The notes: generated from the sequence alone by a model not told the origin. Shown: positions 53,247 to 61,945, counted from the first letter of the stretch. The stretch: DNA of 64,000 nt from UBA1081 sp045636025 (GCA_045636025.1 JAZTWP010000029.1:1-64000); one strand, 5' to 3'. Made by a program: numbers and translations.

Positions 53247-53645
53247 TTAGTTTTCGCTTGTTGTTTCATAAGGCCAGTCGATAATGCCGCCGAATTCCTT
53301 AACATTGGTATAGCCGAGCTTCACAAGCTCCTCAGATGCAATCTTGCTTCGTCTGCCGCTTCTGCAATAGACGAGAATAAGCTGATTTTTATCGGGAAGC
53401 TCCTTTTCGGCACGTTCAGCAATCTCATATTCGGGGATAAGAATTGCATTATTAATGTGACCGCCTGCAAATTCTTCTTCGGTACGGGCATCGATGATAA
53501 TATAATCACTCTCTGTGTCCATAATGCTTTTTGCTTCCTCGGCAGTAATCTGCTGATAGGTGTTCATTGTTTCATTTTTCTTTTGTCCGCATCCGACAAA
53601 CAGACAAAGAATCAAAATCAGCTCGATGCTGATAAGCTTTTTCAC
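53247..53645 (-). CDS. Rhodanese-domain lipoprotein
   Basis: 132 aa from the GTG at 53645, which gives a classic signal MKKLISIELILILCLFVGC with a lipobox Cys; an in-frame start at 53669 lies in the GGAGGGTG site. The rhodanese domain has the active-site loop CRSGRRS (Cys about 100) and DARTEEEFAGGHI. It would transfer sulfur from thiosulfate or persulfides, or act on selenium or arsenic, on the outside of the membrane. Confidence 0.88.
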   Translation of the reverse strand: MKKLISIELILILCLFVGCGQKKNETMNTYQQITAEEAKSIMDTESDYIIIDARTEEEFAGGHINNAILIPEYEIAERAEKELPDKNQLILVYCRSGRRSKIASEELVKLGYTNVKEFGGIIDWPYETTSEN

Positions 53646-53686
53646 GGTTATATTGTTCACCCTCCGCACTAAAAATCTGTTTTGTA

Positions 53687-53708
53687 ACTGCCCTCAGATG
53701 AGAGCAGT
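53687..53708 (-). other. Hairpin after the DUF1835-like gene
   Basis: ACTGCCCTC / GAGAGCAGT, almost the same stem as at 53216-53238, with no long T tract. Confidence 0.5.
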
Positions 53709-53717
53709 CTGAAATAT

Positions 53718-54365
53718 TCAGTTTGGTAAATTGGAACCGATAAGTCTTTCTGCCTGTAAATCCGACAGTCCGTAATCTTTTGATTGTCCGAGCAAAAGGC
53801 AGACAAGTTCCATTTTTTCTTTATGAGTGTTAGCTCTGATCAGATTTGCAAGCTTACCGTTTTCCGAATGATAGTCAAAATACAAATCTATTGCCTTTGC
53901 ACAGAGCACTCCGACATCATCAGGAACACTTTTTGAAATAAAAACATCTTCATATATTTTATTGTATATGCCGAGTTTAATGTCAATATCAGCGTCCAAT
54001 ACCTCGAATGTTTCGTCATCAATGTAATTGAGTTTTAATTCGCCCTGATATTCAATCTGTTCCAGATATGCTAACAAAGTCAGCAAATTCATCTGGCAGA
54101 ATGTATCTTTTCCGAACCATAAATGAATTGTCTGATAGTTGTTATTTTTCAAAGTGTCATACACATACATTCTGGCTCTGTATTCATTTTCGGTAACGTT
54201 TAACATCTTTGCACGAATCGCAATAAATTGCGGTGAATAAATATCTGCCGTAACCTCGCCATCCATCATTGCTTCACAGAACGGAACGGCAGTTCTGCCA
54301 TATTCAGAAATAAAGGTTTTATTAAAATAGTCACCATTTGTGATATTCAGAATTTTATTATGCAT
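53718..54365 (-). CDS. DUF1835-like protein
   Basis: 215 aa from the ATG at 54365, with GGGGTG 4 bases before it; an upstream ATG at 54395 overlaps the GrpB stop. HNKILNITNGDYFNKTF at the start and IHLWFGKDTFCQMNLLTLLAYL in the middle resemble the DUF1835 family. Function unknown. Tightly spaced after the GrpB-like gene, so a single transcript. Confidence 0.6.
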   Translation of the reverse strand: MHNKILNITNGDYFNKTFISEYGRTAVPFCEAMMDGEVTADIYSPQFIAIRAKMLNVTENEYRARMYVYDTLKNNNYQTIHLWFGKDTFCQMNLLTLLAYLEQIEYQGELKLNYIDDETFEVLDADIDIKLGIYNKIYEDVFISKSVPDDVGVLCAKAIDLYFDYHSENGKLANLIRANTHKEKMELVCLLLGQSKDYGLSDLQAERLIGSNLPN

Positions 54366-54391
54366 GTCACACCCCATCAGATTCTTTTTTG

Positions 54392-54952
54392 TCAATACCT
54401 GTTGCCGTATATCATTTTTGCCAGTTCGGTATATTTTATCACGAACTGAGTTTTTGCATTTGTATAACCATCTCTGTTATGTTCGAATTCTTTCAGTAAC
54501 GAGAGTTTTAATTTCTCATATTCTTTTGCCGTATCGGGAAACTCGTTAAGAAAATCCCTGAAATATAGCTCATTGTTATCGCCTGCATATCTTAAGTGCA
54601 AATGGAACACTCTCTCGGCAAAACCGTTCTCTGTGTACCCTTTGTTAAAGGATAGTCCTTTTTCACTTTCCGACATACAAATATAGCCGTTATTTACAAT
54701 CAGGGCTTTATAGTTTTGCAAAATGCTTCCCTTGGGAACTTCCACGAGAATATCAATAATCGGCTTAGCCCAAATGGAAGAAATCGCCGTACTTCCTATA
54801 TGACTTATCCTATCTGCTGAATAAAGGATATTTTTCAACAGACATTCTTCCTTAGAATACCATTCTTGCCAACAAGGTTGATGCTCTGTCAGAATGATAG
54901 GGAATAACTGCCACAGCTCTTCCAAGGTCATTTCTGATAATTTCTTTCCCAT
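54392..54952 (-). CDS. GrpB family nucleotidyltransferase-like protein
   Basis: 186 aa from the ATG at 54952, preceded by AGGTACACGTA; the longer open frame to 55078 begins in a hydrophobic stretch without a site. HIGSTAISSIWAKPIIDILVEV is the GrpB hallmark (family UPF0157), followed by the NFVxHLH-like FHLHLRYAG. These are nucleotidyltransferase-fold proteins of unclear role. Confidence 0.85.
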   Translation of the reverse strand: MGKKLSEMTLEELWQLFPIILTEHQPCWQEWYSKEECLLKNILYSADRISHIGSTAISSIWAKPIIDILVEVPKGSILQNYKALIVNNGYICMSESEKGLSFNKGYTENGFAERVFHLHLRYAGDNNELYFRDFLNEFPDTAKEYEKLKLSLLKEFEHNRDGYTNAKTQFVIKYTELAKMIYGNRY

Positions 54953-55084
54953 TACGTGTACCTGTAAATTCTTATTTGTTGAAATGATTATACTACATCC
55001 ATACAAACAAATCAAATAAATAAAAATACAATGATTTAAGCTGTAAAACAGAAAAAACCATTTTGAATTTTTGGGCAAAAAAAT

Positions 55085-55118
55085 AACCGTAAGTGGCGTA
55101 TTATAGCCATTTACGGTT
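55085..55118. other. Long hairpin, intergenic
   Basis: AACCGTAAGTGGC / GCCATTTACGGTT form a 13-bp stem with one wobble and an AT loop. It lies in the 308-bp gap between GrpB and tRNA-Pro, which otherwise holds only the tRNA-derived repeat and a terminator. Confidence 0.55.
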
Positions 55119-55126
55119 TATTTTCC

Positions 55127-55211
55127 TGGTCCGAGTGGCGAGACTTGCATTGCTTTGCAATGCAAAGAATCTTATTGTGTTCGGCTTCGCCGAGGGAGTT
55201 CAAGTCCCGCC
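55127..55211. repeat. Partial tRNA-Pro 3'-end duplication with inverted arms
   Basis: 55127-55147 repeats exactly the last 21 bases of tRNA-Pro (CCA end, acceptor and part of the T arm; tRNA copy at 55261-55281). After internal hairpins (TTGCATTGC/GCAATGCAA at 55145-55165, TCGGC/GCCGA at 55181-55193) an inverted T-arm-like copy CAAGTCCCGCC (55201-55211) can pair with 55137-55147. Confidence 0.75.
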
Positions 55212-55233
55212 TGCAAAGTCTGATAAAAAACAA

Positions 55234-55260
55234 AAACCACTTCTTTCGAAGTGGTTTTTT
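55234..55260 (-). terminator. tRNA-Pro terminator
   Basis: Arms AACCACTTC / GAAGTGGTT with TTTC loop; on the minus strand TTTTTGTTTTTT follows. It sits directly after the tRNA 3' end. Confidence 0.93.
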
Positions 55261-55336
55261 TGGTCCGAGTGGCGAGACTTGAACTCACGGCCTCTTGACC
55301 CCCAGTCAAGCGCGCTCCCAACTGCGCCACACCCGG
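55261..55336 (-). tRNA. tRNA-Pro (GGG)
   Basis: Read on the minus strand: acceptor CCGGGTG pairs with CACTCGG (one wobble), CCA is encoded (ACCA), the D arm GGCGCAGTTGGGAGCGC, anticodon stem CTTGA/TCAAG with loop CTGGGGG giving anticodon GGG, and T arm GAGTTCAAGTCTC. 76 nt. Confidence 0.95.
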
Positions 55337-55431
55337 ATGTTCGGAACGTTCAATATAATAACACATCTTTTTGTGATTTGCAAGTCTTTTTTGCAAAATT
55401 TTTTAATTTTTTTTAATTTTTTTCAAAAACC

Positions 55432-55486
55432 TTGACTTTTGATTCTACACAATGTAGAATCAAGATATAGTCTACAATGTGTAGAA
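55432..55486 (+). promoter_or_regulatory. BlaI promoter with two operators
   Basis: TTGACT (55432-55437) and TAGAAT (55455-55460), 17-bp spacer. Two dyads of BlaI/MecI type, TTCTACACAATGTAGAA around 55443-55459 over the -10 box and TCTACAATGTGTAGA at 55471-55485 just after it, each with TACA-N3-TGTA core. Confidence 0.88.
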
Positions 55487-55507
55487 TGAATTTTCGGAGG
55501 TGTTTTT

Positions 55508-55870
55508 ATGGGTGAAATGCAGATGGGGGTTATTGAATCCCGTTTTGCGGACATTATATGGCAGAATGAGCCTGTTGCGACAACTGAGCTTGTGAAGCTG
55601 AGCGAAAAGGAGCTTAACTGGAAAAAGACGACTACCTACACGGTTCTTAAGCGACTTTGTGACAAGGGTATTTTCCGTAACGACAAGGGGACTGTCACTT
55701 CTCTTATTTCAAAAAATGAGTTTTACTCGGTGCAGAGTGAAAAATTCGTCGATGAAACTTTCGGCGGCTCTCTGCCAGCATTTTTAGCGGCATTTACATC
55801 AAGGAAATCGCTCACACGGGAGGAAGTTGCCGAGCTTCGCAGAATGGTTGCAGATTTTGAGGAGGGCTGA
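55508..55870 (+). CDS. BlaI/MecI/CopY family repressor
   Basis: 120 aa, full length. Winged helix with VIESRFADIIWQNEPVATTELV and NWKKTTTYTVLKRLCDKGIF, the classic BlaI core. The C-terminal tail with dimerisation helices is present. It should bind the TACA-N3-TGTA operators just upstream and autoregulate. It stops two bases before the ATG of the M56 gene. Confidence 0.92.
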   Translation: MGEMQMGVIESRFADIIWQNEPVATTELVKLSEKELNWKKTTTYTVLKRLCDKGIFRNDKGTVTSLISKNEFYSVQSEKFVDETFGGSLPAFLAAFTSRKSLTREEVAELRRMVADFEEG

Positions 55871-55872
55871 AT

Positions 55873-57945
55873 ATGACTAACTTGTTTATATCGCTTTTTA
55901 ATATGAGTATAACTGCATCCTGGCTTGTTCTGGCTGTTGTTGTGCTCAGGTTTCTTCTTAAAAAAGCGCCTAAATGGATAAATGCCGTTCTGTGGGCATT
56001 TGTGGGGTTCAGACTTGTCTGTCCGTTTTCTTTTGAAAGTATTTTCAGCCTTGTTCCGAGTACGGACACTGTGCCTCACGATATAATTTATTCTCAGTCT
56101 CCGACAATACACAGCGGAATACCGTCTCTTAACAGCACGGTCAATCCCATAATATCTGAAACTTTTGCGCCTGATGTCACAAACAGCGTAAATCCTTTGC
56201 AAGTTGTTCTTTTTGTGACTGTTCTTGTGTGGCTTATCGGCATTGTTGCGATGCTTGTATATTCGGGTGTGAGTTTTATCCGTCTGAACGCAAAAGTGCG
56301 TGAAGGTGTTGTTCTTAAAGATAATATCTGGCTCTGCGACAGAATTGACACTCCGTTTATTCTCGGACTTTTCAGACCTCGTATTTTTCTTCCGTCAGAT
56401 ATGGCAGAGAGTGATATGGAATATGTCATTGCTCACGAAAACGCACATCTCAGGCGACGTGACCATTGGTGGAAGCCCTTAGGCTTTATACTGCTGACGG
56501 TTTATTGGTTCAATCCCGTGATGTGGATTGCTTATATTCTGCTTTGCCGTGATATTGAGCTTGCCTGTGACGAAAAAGTAATCAAGGAAATGGGAACGGA
56601 TATAAAAAAATCCTATTCAGAAACACTTATCAACTTCAGCGTATCAAGACGCACTATTTCGGCTTGTCCTCTTGCATTCGGTGAAATAGGTGTAAAGGAC
56701 AGAGTCAAGTCTGTTCTCAGTTACAAAAAGCCTACGTTATGGATTATTATTGTTGCCGTGATTTCGTGTATCGTTGTTGCTTTGTGCTTCCTTACAAATC
56801 CGAAAGGGGAACAGAACGAAGAAATCACTGAATCTGAAACAGATTATTACGGCAAATATACCTACCTTGAAATGCTTGATTATACCGTTGCAGGAGAATA
56901 TGTATCTGAACTGTATGATATTGATGCTGTTCATTATCCTGGAAACGGAGAAGGTGAAGCAGCAATTCTCATTGGTGAAGCACATGGTGTTGATTTAAGT
57001 AAGTTTCTCAGTAATGTCAAATGGAGCCGAAGTCTTCCGCCCATTGAAGAACTTTCATCACCCGGCTCTGTGGAATTTGTGATAAACGATGATTACAGGG
57101 TAACTGTCCATAAACGGAAAACAGGCTCGTTGTTTGCATATGCGGTTGTAAAATACGAAGATGAAATAAGGTATTATCACGCATCGTACGATGATTATGA
57201 GAAAGCGGTAGCAATACTGCATCCGTTTGATATGCTGACGGAAGATCACGATGCCGTATTTGAAGTTTTATCATATATATCGGACTTTGATTCTGCATAT
57301 ATTTCACTGAATATCTACACAAAAACAGTGTTTTTCAGTTTGTCAAGTTTCAGCAGTTATTTTTGTAACGGCAGTTATATTGAGAATGATGAATATATAA
57401 TTATCACATCAGATGATATGATACAGCAATATACTTTCAGAAAAGACGGTGATAATCTTATTTTTGTTGCTGACAAATCATCAGAGGTTCCCGAATATAA
57501 ATATACACCGGATGGTGCGTATGCGCCTTGCATTCCCGACGGTGCTGTCTTTGAATTCAACGGTTTTGAAACAACCTATATTGATAAGACTCTGTGGGAT
57601 ATTGATAATGACGGTATAGAAGAGAACTGTGTTCTCGGCTACGGACCTACATCGGGACTTTTTACGGTGACTTTTTCTGCGTACGAAAACGGAAACCTTG
57701 AATATTTTAATATATTCAATAGCGGTATCGATGATATTCAGTTCGGTTGGGATGAGAACGGAAAACTTGTAGTCAGAGGTTTTGTTCATCGTTACGGAGC
57801 AGATCCGATTGATGTGTATTGTGATATAGTTGTAAAAGACGGCAATATCGTGCTATGCAGCAATATTGTTCTCGGTTCAGGCGACAGCCTGATGCCCTAC
57901 TGGGGAGAACAAGGGGTATCATCAATGTATGCACCGGGTAAATAA
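55873..57945 (+). CDS. BlaR1/MecR1-like M56 peptidase with large sensor domain
   Basis: 690 aa. The N-terminal part (about 1-320) has four hydrophobic helices and the M56 zinc site: HENAHLRRRD (about 197-206), where His-Glu-Asn-Ala-His replaces HEIxH-like variants, and DIELACDEKV as the downstream Glu motif. After the last helix (about 300-318) comes an extracytoplasmic region of about 370 residues, acidic and Tyr-rich. No SxxK or KTG penicillin-binding motif is seen, so this is not a beta-lactam sensor of the classic type. It probably cuts the BlaI partner upon another signal. Confidence 0.85.
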   Translation: MTNLFISLFNMSITASWLVLAVVVLRFLLKKAPKWINAVLWAFVGFRLVCPFSFESIFSLVPSTDTVPHDIIYSQSPTIHSGIPSLNSTVNPIISETFAPDVTNSVNPLQVVLFVTVLVWLIGIVAMLVYSGVSFIRLNAKVREGVVLKDNIWLCDRIDTPFILGLFRPRIFLPSDMAESDMEYVIAHENAHLRRRDHWWKPLGFILLTVYWFNPVMWIAYILLCRDIELACDEKVIKEMGTDIKKSYSETLINFSVSRRTISACPLAFGEIGVKDRVKSVLSYKKPTLWIIIVAVISCIVVALCFLTNPKGEQNEEITESETDYYGKYTYLEMLDYTVAGEYVSELYDIDAVHYPGNGEGEAAILIGEAHGVDLSKFLSNVKWSRSLPPIEELSSPGSVEFVINDDYRVTVHKRKTGSLFAYAVVKYEDEIRYYHASYDDYEKAVAILHPFDMLTEDHDAVFEVLSYISDFDSAYISLNIYTKTVFFSLSSFSSYFCNGSYIENDEYIIITSDDMIQQYTFRKDGDNLIFVADKSSEVPEYKYTPDGAYAPCIPDGAVFEFNGFETTYIDKTLWDIDNDGIEENCVLGYGPTSGLFTVTFSAYENGNLEYFNIFNSGIDDIQFGWDENGKLVVRGFVHRYGADPIDVYCDIVVKDGNIVLCSNIVLGSGDSLMPYWGEQGVSSMYAPGK

Positions 57946-57962
57946 AAAATTTACAGCACAGA

Positions 57963-57990
57963 ACGGATATCTGCGGATATCCGTTTTTGT
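57963..57990 (+). terminator. Terminator of the blaI-M56 pair
   Basis: ACGGATATC / GATATCCGT 9-bp stem, loop TGCG, then TTTTT. Confidence 0.88.
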
Positions 57991-57994
57991 AGGG

Positions 57995-58195
57995 TAAACA
58001 ATAATTTAGCGAAGCAGAAATTAATTGATATATCGTAGGGGCGATGATTCATCGCCCGGCACGAATGTGCATTTTCCGAAGGAAAATAAAACGGCAGAGC
58101 CGTTATTGTTCGCTTGCTCACAATCGGGCGTTGAATCAACGCCCCTACAAGCTCGATTTTAATTTCTTCAAACATTTCTGCTAAATTATTGTTTA
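57995..58195. mobile_element. MITE-like element, 201 bp
   Basis: 16-bp perfect terminal inverted repeats (TAAACAATAATTTAGC left, its complement at 58180-58195) and subterminal arms GTAGGGGCG(A/T)TGATTCA(T/A)CGCCCG near 58035-58058 and 58124-58148. No coding sequence. The right end carries the last bases and stop codon of the YlmC-like gene. No target-site duplication is visible. Likely a non-autonomous DNA element or REP-like repeat. Confidence 0.75.
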
Positions 58196-58428
58196 TCTTT
58201 CTTCACCAGAATTGTATCATCGCCGATGACTTCGATGTTGCACCAGTCGATTTTGATATCATCGGTTTTTCCGATTGTGCCGAAGAAACCCGGTTTGCCG
58301 CAGATGATGATTGATGTGATACAGCCTGTGCAGGTGTCGAGTTCCACATCACCCACAGTGCCTATTTTTGTGCCGCTGCATACATCGATAACATCTTTGT
58401 CGCAAAGACTGCTTACAGAACATTTCAT
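58186..58428 (-). CDS. YlmC/YmxH-type PRC-barrel sporulation-family protein
   Basis: 80 aa from the ATG at 58428, with AAGGGTGAT before it; a longer frame to 58557 overlaps the trpS promoter. KDVIDVCSGTKIGTVGDVELD and GFFGTIGKTDDIKIDWCNIEVIGDDTILV (residues about 45-75) match the YlmC/YmxH family of small PRC-barrel proteins. Function unknown; linked to sporulation. The last codons and stop lie inside the MITE-like element. Confidence 0.88.
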   Translation of the reverse strand: MKCSVSSLCDKDVIDVCSGTKIGTVGDVELDTCTGCITSIIICGKPGFFGTIGKTDDIKIDWCNIEVIGDDTILVKKDKQ

Positions 58429-58473
58429 TTTTATCACCCTTTCGGTAAATAATATGATAGATAAATATAATAC

Positions 58474-58502
58474 TTGACATAAATCTGCCGAAATGATAAA
58501 CT
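58474..58502 (+). promoter_or_regulatory. trpS promoter
   Basis: TTGACA (58474-58479) and TAAACT (58497-58502) at 17 bp. The leader to the ATG at 58538 is too short for a T-box. Confidence 0.7.
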
Positions 58503-58537
58503 TAAATGTAAATTCAATCGATACTTCAGGTGATAAA

Positions 58538-59542
58538 ATGGAAAATACAGAAAACAAAAAAGTAGTATTGAGTCTTATTCAGCCCACAGGTACACCCACA
58601 CTCGGTAACTACCTTGGTGCGTTCAAAAACTGGAAAGCAATGGCTCAGGAATACAACTGCCTTTTCGGTGCTGCTGACCTTCATTCAATTACTGTCAGAA
58701 CAGCTCCTGCAGACCTGAGAAAGAGAACTATGGATCTTTTTGCAATTCTTCTTGCAATGGGACTTGATCCCGAAAAGAACATTATCTTCTGTCAGAGCCA
58801 TGTTTCAGCTCACGCTCAGCTCGGCTGGATTCTTGATTGCTATACACAGTTCGGTGAGGCTGCAAGAATGACTCAGTTCAAGGATAAATCAGCAAAACAC
58901 GCAGATAACATCAATCTCGGTCTTTTTACATATCCCACTCTTATGGCTGCGGATATTCTTCTTTACAATGCTGATTATGTACCCATCGGTGCAGATCAGA
59001 AACAGCATCTTGAACTTGCTCGTGACATTGCAAACCGTTTCAACGGTCTTTACGGTGATTTCTTCCGTGTTCCCGAACCGTTCATCGGCAAGGCTGGTGC
59101 CAGAGTTATGTCTCTTCAGGAGCCTGACAAGAAGATGAGTAAGTCAGACACAAATCAGAAGTCATTCATTCTTGTTACAGAGGATCCGAATGTGATTGTA
59201 AAGAAAATCAAGAGTGCCGTTACAGACTCTGAGGCTGCAGTATATTACAGCGAAGACAAGCCCGGTGTTTCAAACCTTATGGATATCTATTCAGCTTGTA
59301 CAGGCAAGTCATATGACGCTATTACAGATGAATTTGCAGGCAAGGGTTACGGTGATTTCAAGGCAGCAGTTGCAGAAGCTGTTGTTGAAGAGCTTCGTCC
59401 TCTTCAGGAAGAATATCACAGACTTGTCAAGGATAAGGCTTACCTTGAGGAATGTGCAAGAATCGGTGCAGAAAAGGCATCAAGAATTGCAGACAGAACA
59501 GTCAGACAGTGTATGAAGAAAGTCGGTTTCTGGCAGTATTAA
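58538..59542 (+). CDS. trpS: Tryptophanyl-tRNA synthetase
   Basis: 334 aa from the ATG at 58538, with AGGTGA before it. The HIGH-like PTGTPTLGNYLGA at about 14-26 and the KMSKS motif DKKMSKSD near residue 205 are present, as are GADQKQHLELARD and AADILLYNADYVPIG. Charges tRNA-Trp with Trp and ATP. Full length; uniform codon use. No regulatory leader seen. Confidence 0.97.
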   Translation: MENTENKKVVLSLIQPTGTPTLGNYLGAFKNWKAMAQEYNCLFGAADLHSITVRTAPADLRKRTMDLFAILLAMGLDPEKNIIFCQSHVSAHAQLGWILDCYTQFGEAARMTQFKDKSAKHADNINLGLFTYPTLMAADILLYNADYVPIGADQKQHLELARDIANRFNGLYGDFFRVPEPFIGKAGARVMSLQEPDKKMSKSDTNQKSFILVTEDPNVIVKKIKSAVTDSEAAVYYSEDKPGVSNLMDIYSACTGKSYDAITDEFAGKGYGDFKAAVAEAVVEELRPLQEEYHRLVKDKAYLEECARIGAEKASRIADRTVRQCMKKVGFWQY

Positions 59543-59549
59543 AAATTAA

Positions 59550-59587
59550 CACCGTAGGTTCATTGCTGAACTTACGGTGATTTTTTT
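59550..59587. terminator. Bidirectional terminator
   Basis: CACCGTAGGTTCA / TGAACTTACGGTG with one wobble and TTGC loop, T run after, between convergent trpS and GNAT genes. Confidence 0.9.
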
Positions 59588-59597
59588 TCTTGCTTGA

Positions 59598-60155
59598 TTA
59601 ATCGCAGAGTTTTTTGCCGAATGCCACATCTGTATCGAGAATTTCTATCTGCTCGAAGCCGTATTTTTTATAGAAAGCGCAGGCATTCACATTGTCTGTG
59701 CCGGTTGTGAGCATTACACCCTTGATTCCTTTTGCCATGAGGTGGTCTGTGAGTGTTTTTACAAGTTTTCCGCCCCAGCCCTGACGATGATATGCAGGTA
59801 AAAGGTCTATGTGAAGGTGAGCAGGGTAGATGTCTTTATATTTATTGTGAAGGACTGTTGATTCTGCTGCCCAGCCGTATAATTCATCACCGAGAGGTTT
59901 GTTGAGGTCGAGATATTCCTTGTCAAAAATCTCTTTATAGCTGTTGTAATCCTCTGCGCAGTAAATATAGCCTACTGCCTTGCCGTCATCATCAACCACG
60001 AAACAGTTTTCAGGCTCTTTTTCAATATAATAATCGCAGAAAGTGTGAAGAATGAATTCGCCAAGGTCACCGGTTTTTTCTTCACCTTCGCTGTTAAGAC
60101 AGACAAATCTTACCGCATCAAAGTCTTTTGCTTCATATTTTCTGATTGATAACAT
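59598..60155 (-). CDS. GNAT family N-acetyltransferase
   Basis: 185 aa. The acetyl-CoA motif YHRQGWGGKLVKTLTDHL is a clear GNAT motif A, and ACAFYKKYGFEQIE is motif B. AHLHIDLLPA precedes. Similar to Naa/RimI-like or O-GlcNAc-linked acetyltransferases; substrate unknown. Confidence 0.85.
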   Translation of the reverse strand: MLSIRKYEAKDFDAVRFVCLNSEGEEKTGDLGEFILHTFCDYYIEKEPENCFVVDDDGKAVGYIYCAEDYNSYKEIFDKEYLDLNKPLGDELYGWAAESTVLHNKYKDIYPAHLHIDLLPAYHRQGWGGKLVKTLTDHLMAKGIKGVMLTTGTDNVNACAFYKKYGFEQIEILDTDVAFGKKLCD

Positions 60156-60305
60156 AACAAATCTCTCCGTTTTTGATTTCTTGAATTCATAATATAAAAA
60201 ATTATTAAAAAAATCAATGCTTTTATCAAATTAATATTTGAAAAATAAGAACAATGGTGTATAATGGCTTTGCAGACTATTTCTCTTATAAAAGGAGCAA
60301 TGCTG

Positions 60306-61187
60306 ATGTATTATCTCGGTATTGACGGCGGCGGCACAAGAACAACTGCCGTTGTGACTGATGAAAACGAAAATATAATTACAAGAAAATCAGGCGGCAC
60401 TATTAATTTTTATTCCGTGGGAATGGAAACTGCAAGAGAAAACCTTTCTGCTCTGATGACCGAAATCAGCAGAGAAACGGGAATTATCTCTTTTGACGGT
60501 GCTTTTATCGGTTGCTCTGCGCTCGATTGCGAAGCAGATGACGAAACGACCGATAAACTCTGCAAAGGTGTTATCAATGCCGAAAAAACAAAAATGCACA
60601 GCGATGTTTACATTGCTCTGAAATCAGTTAAAGATGCAAAGTGTCCTGCGGTTGCAATCTGCGGTACAGGGTCAATCGCCACGGGTGAAGACGAAAACGG
60701 CAGAATTTATGTAACAGGCGGATGGGGACATATTTTAGGTGACGAAGGCTCAGCTTATTCAATTGCTGTATCTGCTCTCAGAATTTGTTCTCATAAGTGT
60801 GATAAGGGTGAAAAAACGCATCTTCTTGAAAGTGCGGAAAAGTTTTTCGGTGTTGACGATTTCAGAAAAGCTATTGATATTATCTATTCCTCCGATATGA
60901 CAAAGGACAGACTTGCTCGTTTTGCCGAAGTACTTGATATGAATGACGAAACAGTAAGAAGACTAATAATAACTGAAGCACAAAAGTTTGCATTTGCAGT
61001 TCAGACACTTCTTGAAAAAATGAAAAATTGTGATGTTTTAGGTCTTTACGGCGGAGTTTTTCAGCATAACAATTTTTTCAGAGAAGAATTTTCAGATGCA
61101 ATCAAAAATAAATTCCCGGAAACAGAAATCAAGCTTATTGGTACACCGCCCGAAGAAACTGCGGCTTCACTTGCGAGGAGATTATAA
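60306..61187 (+). CDS. BadF/N-acetylglucosamine kinase-family protein
   Basis: 293 aa from the ATG at 60306, since AAAGGAG ends 8 bases before it; the ATGs at 60264 and 60300 do not fit. ASKHA kinase with GIDGGGTRTTAVV, VAICGTGSIATG, GDEGSAYSI and LYGGVFQHN. It phosphorylates GlcNAc or a related amino sugar with ATP. Unlike the paralogue at 6400-7524 it lacks the HTH. Its stop overlaps the start of the SIS gene. Confidence 0.9.
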   Translation: MYYLGIDGGGTRTTAVVTDENENIITRKSGGTINFYSVGMETARENLSALMTEISRETGIISFDGAFIGCSALDCEADDETTDKLCKGVINAEKTKMHSDVYIALKSVKDAKCPAVAICGTGSIATGEDENGRIYVTGGWGHILGDEGSAYSIAVSALRICSHKCDKGEKTHLLESAEKFFGVDDFRKAIDIIYSSDMTKDRLARFAEVLDMNDETVRRLIITEAQKFAFAVQTLLEKMKNCDVLGLYGGVFQHNNFFREEFSDAIKNKFPETEIKLIGTPPEETAASLARRL

Positions 61188-61924
61188 TGAAAAAATATCT
61201 TGAATACATTGAAAATGTAAAAAGTATAATAGAAAAGATTGCCGCTGATGAAAAGGGAAGTCTTGAAAAAACAGCTTCTGTTTTTGCCGAAACACTTATG
61301 AACGGAAAAAGACTCTATCTTTTCGGCACGGGGCATTCTCATATGCTTTCAGAAGAGCTTTTTTACAGAGCAGGCGGTCTTGTTAATGTTCAGCCCGTGC
61401 TTGTTGAGCCTCTTATGCTTCATATTTCCGCATCGGCAAGTACTGTTGCTGAGCGTGAAGAGGGAATTGCAGAGAAGATTTTTGAAGACTATGCAATGAG
61501 CTGCGGTGACACTATTGTTATTATCTCAAATTCAGGCAGAAACGGTGTTATCGTTGATATGGCTCTGCTCTGCAAGGAAAAAGGTCTTAATGTCATTGCT
61601 CTTACAAATCTTGATCATACATATGCAGGAGCATCAAGACACAAGAGCGGAAAGCGCCTTTGTGAAATTGCCGATATTGTGCTCGATAACGGCGGTTGTA
61701 CGGGTGATGCATGCGTTGAGATAGACGGTATTGAGGGCAAAATCTGCCCCACATCAACAGTATGCGGTGCAATGATTCTGAATGCAGTTGTTGCGGAAGC
61801 TGTTGACAAGTGTGCAAAAAACGGATTTTATCCGGACCATTTTGCATCTTCAAATATTGACGGCGGTGACGCCATAAATGATAAACTTGTTGAAAAATAT
61901 AAGGATGTATTGAAACATCTCTGA
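61187..61924 (+). CDS. SIS domain protein (UPF0309-like)
   Basis: 245 aa. A single SIS domain: FGTGHSHMLSEELFYRAGG, IISNSGRNGVIVDMAL, and the STVCGAMILNAVVAEAVD helix. It belongs to the family near MurQ, GmhA and UPF0309, which isomerise or modify phosphosugars. Linked by overlap to the kinase gene, so it acts on that product. Enzyme activity is unassigned. Confidence 0.87.
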   Translation: MKKYLEYIENVKSIIEKIAADEKGSLEKTASVFAETLMNGKRLYLFGTGHSHMLSEELFYRAGGLVNVQPVLVEPLMLHISASASTVAEREEGIAEKIFEDYAMSCGDTIVIISNSGRNGVIVDMALLCKEKGLNVIALTNLDHTYAGASRHKSGKRLCEIADIVLDNGGCTGDACVEIDGIEGKICPTSTVCGAMILNAVVAEAVDKCAKNGFYPDHFASSNIDGGDAINDKLVEKYKDVLKHL

Positions 61925-61945
61925 TATAGCGAAAGGATAAAGAAA

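Noticed and set aside
53687..53708. Paired hairpins around the rhodanese gene as a mobile repeat
   Set aside because: Only two copies are seen in the window and the stems are short; a shared terminator type explains them.
55093..55416. A 107-aa open frame across the tRNA-Pro and its 3' repeat
   Set aside because: It lies on the opposite strand of the tRNA and the terminator; frames like this over tRNA genes are artefacts.
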